A stretch of DNA of 43,171 nucleotides from positions 1 through 43,171 of the forward strand of contig NZ_PGTO01000025.1 in NCBI RefSeq assembly GCF_003284725.1, in the 5' to 3' direction. Shown piece after piece: positions 40,673-43,171 of this stretch. The notes under the pieces were generated by a model. The model saw nothing but the letters and a program-made list of their open reading frames with translations, was not told where the DNA came from and ran no database searches. Source of the DNA: Paramagnetospirillum kuznetsovii (GTDB taxonomy: Bacteria; Pseudomonadota; Alphaproteobacteria; Rhodospirillales; Magnetospirillaceae). Within the stretch, counting starts at the first letter, position 1. Every line of letters starts with the position of its first letter. Both the position numbers and the translations under genes were made by a program.

Positions 40673-41365
40673 TTAGGCTCCGACGGTCGCGACGTCGAGC
40701 TTCACGCCGGGGCCCATGGTAGAGCTCAGCGACACCTTCTTCAGATAGGTGCCCTTGGCGCCCTGGGGCTTGGCCTTGGTGATGGCGTCGACGAACGCCT
40801 TGACGTTTTCGGCCAGCTTCTCTTCCGAGAACGAGGCCTTGCCGATACCGGCGTGCACGATGCCCGCCTTTTCGACGCGGAACTGAACCTGACCGGCCTT
40901 GGCGGCGCGGACGGCTTCGGCGACGTTGGTGGTCACGGTGCCGAGCTTCGGGTTGGGCATCAGGCCGCGCGGGCCGAGAACCTTGCCGAGACGCCCCACC
41001 AGACCCATCATGTCGGGGGTGGCGATGCAGCGGTCGAAGTCCATGGTGCCGCCGTTGACGGCCTCGAACAGATCGTCGGAACCGACGATGTCGGCACCGG
41101 CCTTCTTCGCTTCCTCGGCCTTGTCGCCCTTGGCGAACACGGCGACGCGGACGGTCTTGCCGGTGCCGTGGGGCAGTTCGACCACGCCACGGACCATCTG
41201 GTCGGCGTGACGGGGGTCGACGCCCAGGTTCAGCGAGATCTCGATGGTCTCGTCGAACTTGGCGACGGCGCGGGACTTGATGGCCTTCACCGCATCGGCG
41301 AGGCTGTAGAACTTGTCGCGGTCGATGCCTTCATAGGCAGACTTCAGGCGCTTTCCGATAGCCAT
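40673..41365 (-). CDS. rplA: Ribosomal protein L1
   Basis: A 230-residue protein of the L1 stalk that moves the E-site tRNA and, in other bacteria, represses rplKA mRNA. Seen: [26 protein letters not shown] at the N terminus, [29 protein letters not shown], and the [27 protein letters not shown] signature. It starts four bases after the rplK stop, so the pair is coupled. Length is normal. Confidence 0.97.
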   Translation of the reverse strand: MAIGKRLKSAYEGIDRDKFYSLADAVKAIKSRAVAKFDETIEISLNLGVDPRHADQMVRGVVELPHGTGKTVRVAVFAKGDKAEEAKKAGADIVGSDDLFEAVNGGTMDFDRCIATPDMMGLVGRLGKVLGPRGLMPNPKLGTVTTNVAEAVRAAKAGQVQFRVEKAGIVHAGIGKASFSEEKLAENVKAFVDAITKAKPQGAKGTYLKKVSLSSTMGPGVKLDVATVGA

Positions 41366-41369
41366 GGGA

Positions 41370-41798
41370 TTACTCCACCACCTTGAGGCCCATGGAACGG
41401 GCGGAACCGACGATCATGCTGGAAGCGGCCTCGACGTCATTGGCGTTGAGGTCGACCATCTTCTTTTCGGCGATCTCACGGATCTGCGCCATGGTCACCT
41501 GACCCACCGTGCCCTTGCCGGGAGTGGTGGTGCCCTTCTGGATGCCAGCGGCCTTCTTCAGGAAGAAGGTGACCGGAGGCGTCTTGGTGACGAAGGTGAA
41601 GGTACGATCCGAATAGGCGGTGATCACCACGGGAATCGGCATGCCGGGCTCGAGGCCCTGGGTCTGGGCGTTGAACGCCTTGCAGAATTCCATGATGTTC
41701 AGGCCGCGCTGACCCAGCGCGGGACCGATCGGCGGCGAGGGATTGGCCTTGCCGGCCGGGACTTGGAGCTTAACATAGCCCACGATCTTCTTTGCCAT
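41370..41798 (-). CDS. rplK: Ribosomal protein L11
   Basis: A 142-residue protein of the GTPase-associated centre. Seen: the N-terminal [34 protein letters not shown] (the Pro-rich thiopeptide-site helix) and the C-terminal RNA-binding domain with [27 protein letters not shown]. The ATG follows AGAGGATAT. It starts a new transcription unit after the nusG terminator and is followed by rplA after four bases. Confidence 0.97.
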   Translation of the reverse strand: MAKKIVGYVKLQVPAGKANPSPPIGPALGQRGLNIMEFCKAFNAQTQGLEPGMPIPVVITAYSDRTFTFVTKTPPVTFFLKKAAGIQKGTTTPGKGTVGQVTMAQIREIAEKKMVDLNANDVEAASSMIVGSARSMGLKVVE

Positions 41799-41863
41799 CT
41801 CGATATCCTCTGTTTAGCACCAGAGTTGGCGGTACGGCCATGGCCGGCCTTCCGCCCTCCAAA

Positions 41864-41888
41864 CCGCTTCCGGACATCCAGAAGCGGA
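41864..41888 (-). other. Second hairpin between nusG and rplK
   Basis: CCGCTTC (41864-41870) and GAAGCGG (41882-41888) form a 7-bp stem with an 11-base loop, just downstream of the nusG terminator T-run. It may add to termination or mark the rplK leader. Confidence 0.45.
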
Positions 41889-41939
41889 AAACGAAAACAC
41901 CCCTAAGCCGCTCCGCCGGTTAGGCGGGGCGGCTTAGGG
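41888..41939 (-). terminator. Intrinsic terminator after nusG
   Basis: A 16-bp perfect stem (41903-41918 with 41924-41939) and a 5-base loop is followed on the minus strand by GGTGTTTTCGTTTTC. It begins ten bases after the nusG stop and separates tuf-trnW-secE-nusG from rplKAJL-rpoBC. Confidence 0.88.
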
Positions 41940-41948
41940 ACGCAAAAT

Positions 41949-42482
41949 TCAGACCTTCTCGACCTGCGAGTATTCCAACTCCACCGGGGTGGAGCGCCCG
42001 AAGATCGAAACCGCCACCTTGAGGCGGGCCTTTTCCTCGTCGACTTCCTCGACAAGGCCGTTGAACGAGGTGAAGGGGCCGTCGGAAACCCGCACCTGCT
42101 CGCCCACCTCGAAGGTGATGGAGGGCTTGGGGCGTTCGACGCCTTCTTGCACCTGCTTGATGATGCGTTCGGCTTCCCGGTCGGTGATCGGCACCGGGCG
42201 GCCCTTGCCACCCAGGAAGCCGGTCACTTTCGGCGTGTTCTTGACCAAGTGCCACGTGTCGTCGGTCAGCACCATCTTCACCAGGACATAGCCGGGGAAG
42301 AACTTGCGCTCCGCGTTGACCTTGGCACCCCGGCGGACCTCGACCACTTCCTCGGTCGGCACCAGCACCTGCTCGAACAGATCGGCCATGGCCTTCTGCT
42401 CGGCTTGCTCGCGGATCGATTGGGCGACCTTCTTCTCGAAGCCGGAATAAACGTGAATCACATACCAACGGGCGGTGGCCAT
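41949..42482 (-). CDS. nusG: Transcription elongation/antitermination factor NusG
   Basis: A 177-residue factor that binds the polymerase clamp (NGN domain, about 1-110: [33 protein letters not shown]) and S10 or Rho through its KOW domain ([33 protein letters not shown]). ATG 42482 is the natural start; a frame extending to 42626 covers secE in another frame. It is eight bases from the secE stop. Length is normal. Confidence 0.97.
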   Translation of the reverse strand: MATARWYVIHVYSGFEKKVAQSIREQAEQKAMADLFEQVLVPTEEVVEVRRGAKVNAERKFFPGYVLVKMVLTDDTWHLVKNTPKVTGFLGGKGRPVPITDREAERIIKQVQEGVERPKPSITFEVGEQVRVSDGPFTSFNGLVEEVDEEKARLKVAVSIFGRSTPVELEYSQVEKV

Positions 42483-42490
42483 TTTTGTTG

Positions 42491-42688
42491 TCAGCCTCCC
42501 AGACCGAACACGAGCTTGACGCTCCAGGCGAAAATCTGATCGACGACCAGGAAGAACACAGCGGAAAGCATCACCATCACGAACACCATGGCGGTGGAGA
42601 CGGAGGTTTCGCGCCTGCTTGGCCAAGTTACCTTGGCAACTTCCTGGCGGACCTGCTTGAAGAAAAGGGCCGGAGTCGTCTTTGCCAT
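42491..42688 (-). CDS. secE: Preprotein translocase subunit SecE
   Basis: A 65-residue essential subunit that clamps SecY. The single C-terminal transmembrane helix ([23 protein letters not shown]) and the preceding amphipathic helix with the conserved VTWPSRRET motif are visible. It is the short, one-helix form usual outside enterics. The ATG at 42688 gives the normal MAKTTP start. Located between tRNA-Trp and nusG, the standard position. Confidence 0.95.
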   Translation of the reverse strand: MAKTTPALFFKQVRQEVAKVTWPSRRETSVSTAMVFVMVMLSAVFFLVVDQIFAWSVKLVFGLGG

Positions 42689-42736
42689 ATCTCTACTGTC
42701 ACGATTGCGTTCCGCCGGAACTTCGACGAAACGACT

Positions 42737-42812
42737 TGGCAGGAGTGGAGGGGCTCGAACCCCCAACCCCCGGTTTTGGAGACCGGTGCTCTACCAGTTG
42801 AGCTACACTCCT
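42737..42812 (-). tRNA. tRNA-Trp (anticodon CCA)
   Basis: A 76-base cloverleaf: acceptor AGGAGTG/CACTCCT, anticodon loop TCTCCAAAA within ACCGG/CCGGG arms, T arm with TTCGAGC, and an encoded GCCA end. It lies 48 bases before secE and is probably cotranscribed with secE-nusG. Confidence 0.95.
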
Positions 42813-42876
42813 GCAGCCGTCGCCGGTCCCCAGTCACGAGGGACCGATATCGGGCCCGGCGTGACCGAAGCCACGC

Positions 42877-42905
42877 CTTATACAGCTACTCGCTGGTCTT
42901 GGCAA
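42877..42905 (-). promoter_or_regulatory. Sigma-70-type promoter for trnW-secE-nusG
   Basis: On the minus strand TTGCCA (42900-42905) is followed by exactly 17 bases and then TATAAG (42877-42882). Transcription would start near 42870, 58 bases before the tRNA. Confidence 0.7.
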
Positions 42906-42979
42906 CAACGCCGAACCGCCTTTGTGCCTTGTTGGAAAACAAAGCTTTCAGCGGCTCGGCGCACTGCACAAAACCCTTA

Positions 42980-43171
<192 letters not shown>

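Overview
The window is GC-rich (roughly 60-65% by eye) and most of it reads as the chromosome of an alphaproteobacterium. The best guess is a Magnetospirillum-like member of the Rhodospirillales. That guess rests on the tuf-trnW-secE-nusG-rplKAJL-rpoBC block, rplJ and rpoC starts typical of alphaproteobacteria, anaerobic ubiquinone genes, a SoeABC-type molybdoenzyme and a ferrous-iron Ftr-type operon. No database search was possible, so the genus is an inference.

Region 1 (1-3.0 kb, + strand): a three-gene signalling cassette of a von Willebrand A (MIDAS) protein, a PP2C phosphatase and a Ser/Thr-type kinase, similar in layout to the vWA/PP2C/kinase triads described beside Ter genes, but with no ter genes visible here. 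Region 2 (3.1-8.9 kb, - strand): a likely iron-uptake operon. It encodes a small secreted helical protein, an FTR1 permease, a membrane polyferredoxin, two tandem P19-family periplasmic proteins and an OprB-type porin, with a Fur-like palindrome ahead of the first gene. Region 3 (8.8-9.4 kb): a hairpin-rich gap and tRNA-Ala(CGC).

Region 4 (9.4-13.3 kb, - strand): ubiT-ubiU-ubiV, the O2-independent ubiquinone hydroxylation genes, with all expected Fe-S cysteines, a 41-codon ORF wedged between ubiU and ubiV, an unknown 343-residue protein downstream, and an FNR-type box upstream. A divergent receiver/cNMP-binding protein shares that promoter region. Region 5 (14.4-17.2 kb): thioesterase, enoyl-CoA hydratase-like protein, double-domain universal stress protein and an RluA-type pseudouridine synthase. 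Region 6 (17.2-22.0 kb, - strand): a tetR-MFP-RND efflux operon with a clear double operator.

Region 7 (22.1-26.7 kb, - strand): a molybdopterin oxidoreductase of the SoeABC (cytoplasmic sulfite dehydrogenase) type. Region 8 (26.8-27.8 kb): bluB behind a cobalamin riboswitch. Region 9 (27.9-30.2 kb): an HD-GYP protein with a degenerate receiver, followed by a receiver-PP2C phosphatase. Region 10 (30.4-43.2 kb, - strand): the core transcription/translation cluster, with a promoter before tRNA-Trp, a terminator between nusG and rplK, a leader before rplJ and a terminator after rpoC.

No IS element, prophage, CRISPR array or rRNA gene was seen. The least explained parts are the vWA/PP2C/kinase cassette, the free-standing FTR1 N-domain-like protein, the unknown protein after ubiV, the sORF between ubiU and ubiV, and the hairpin-rich gap at 9.0-9.25 kb.
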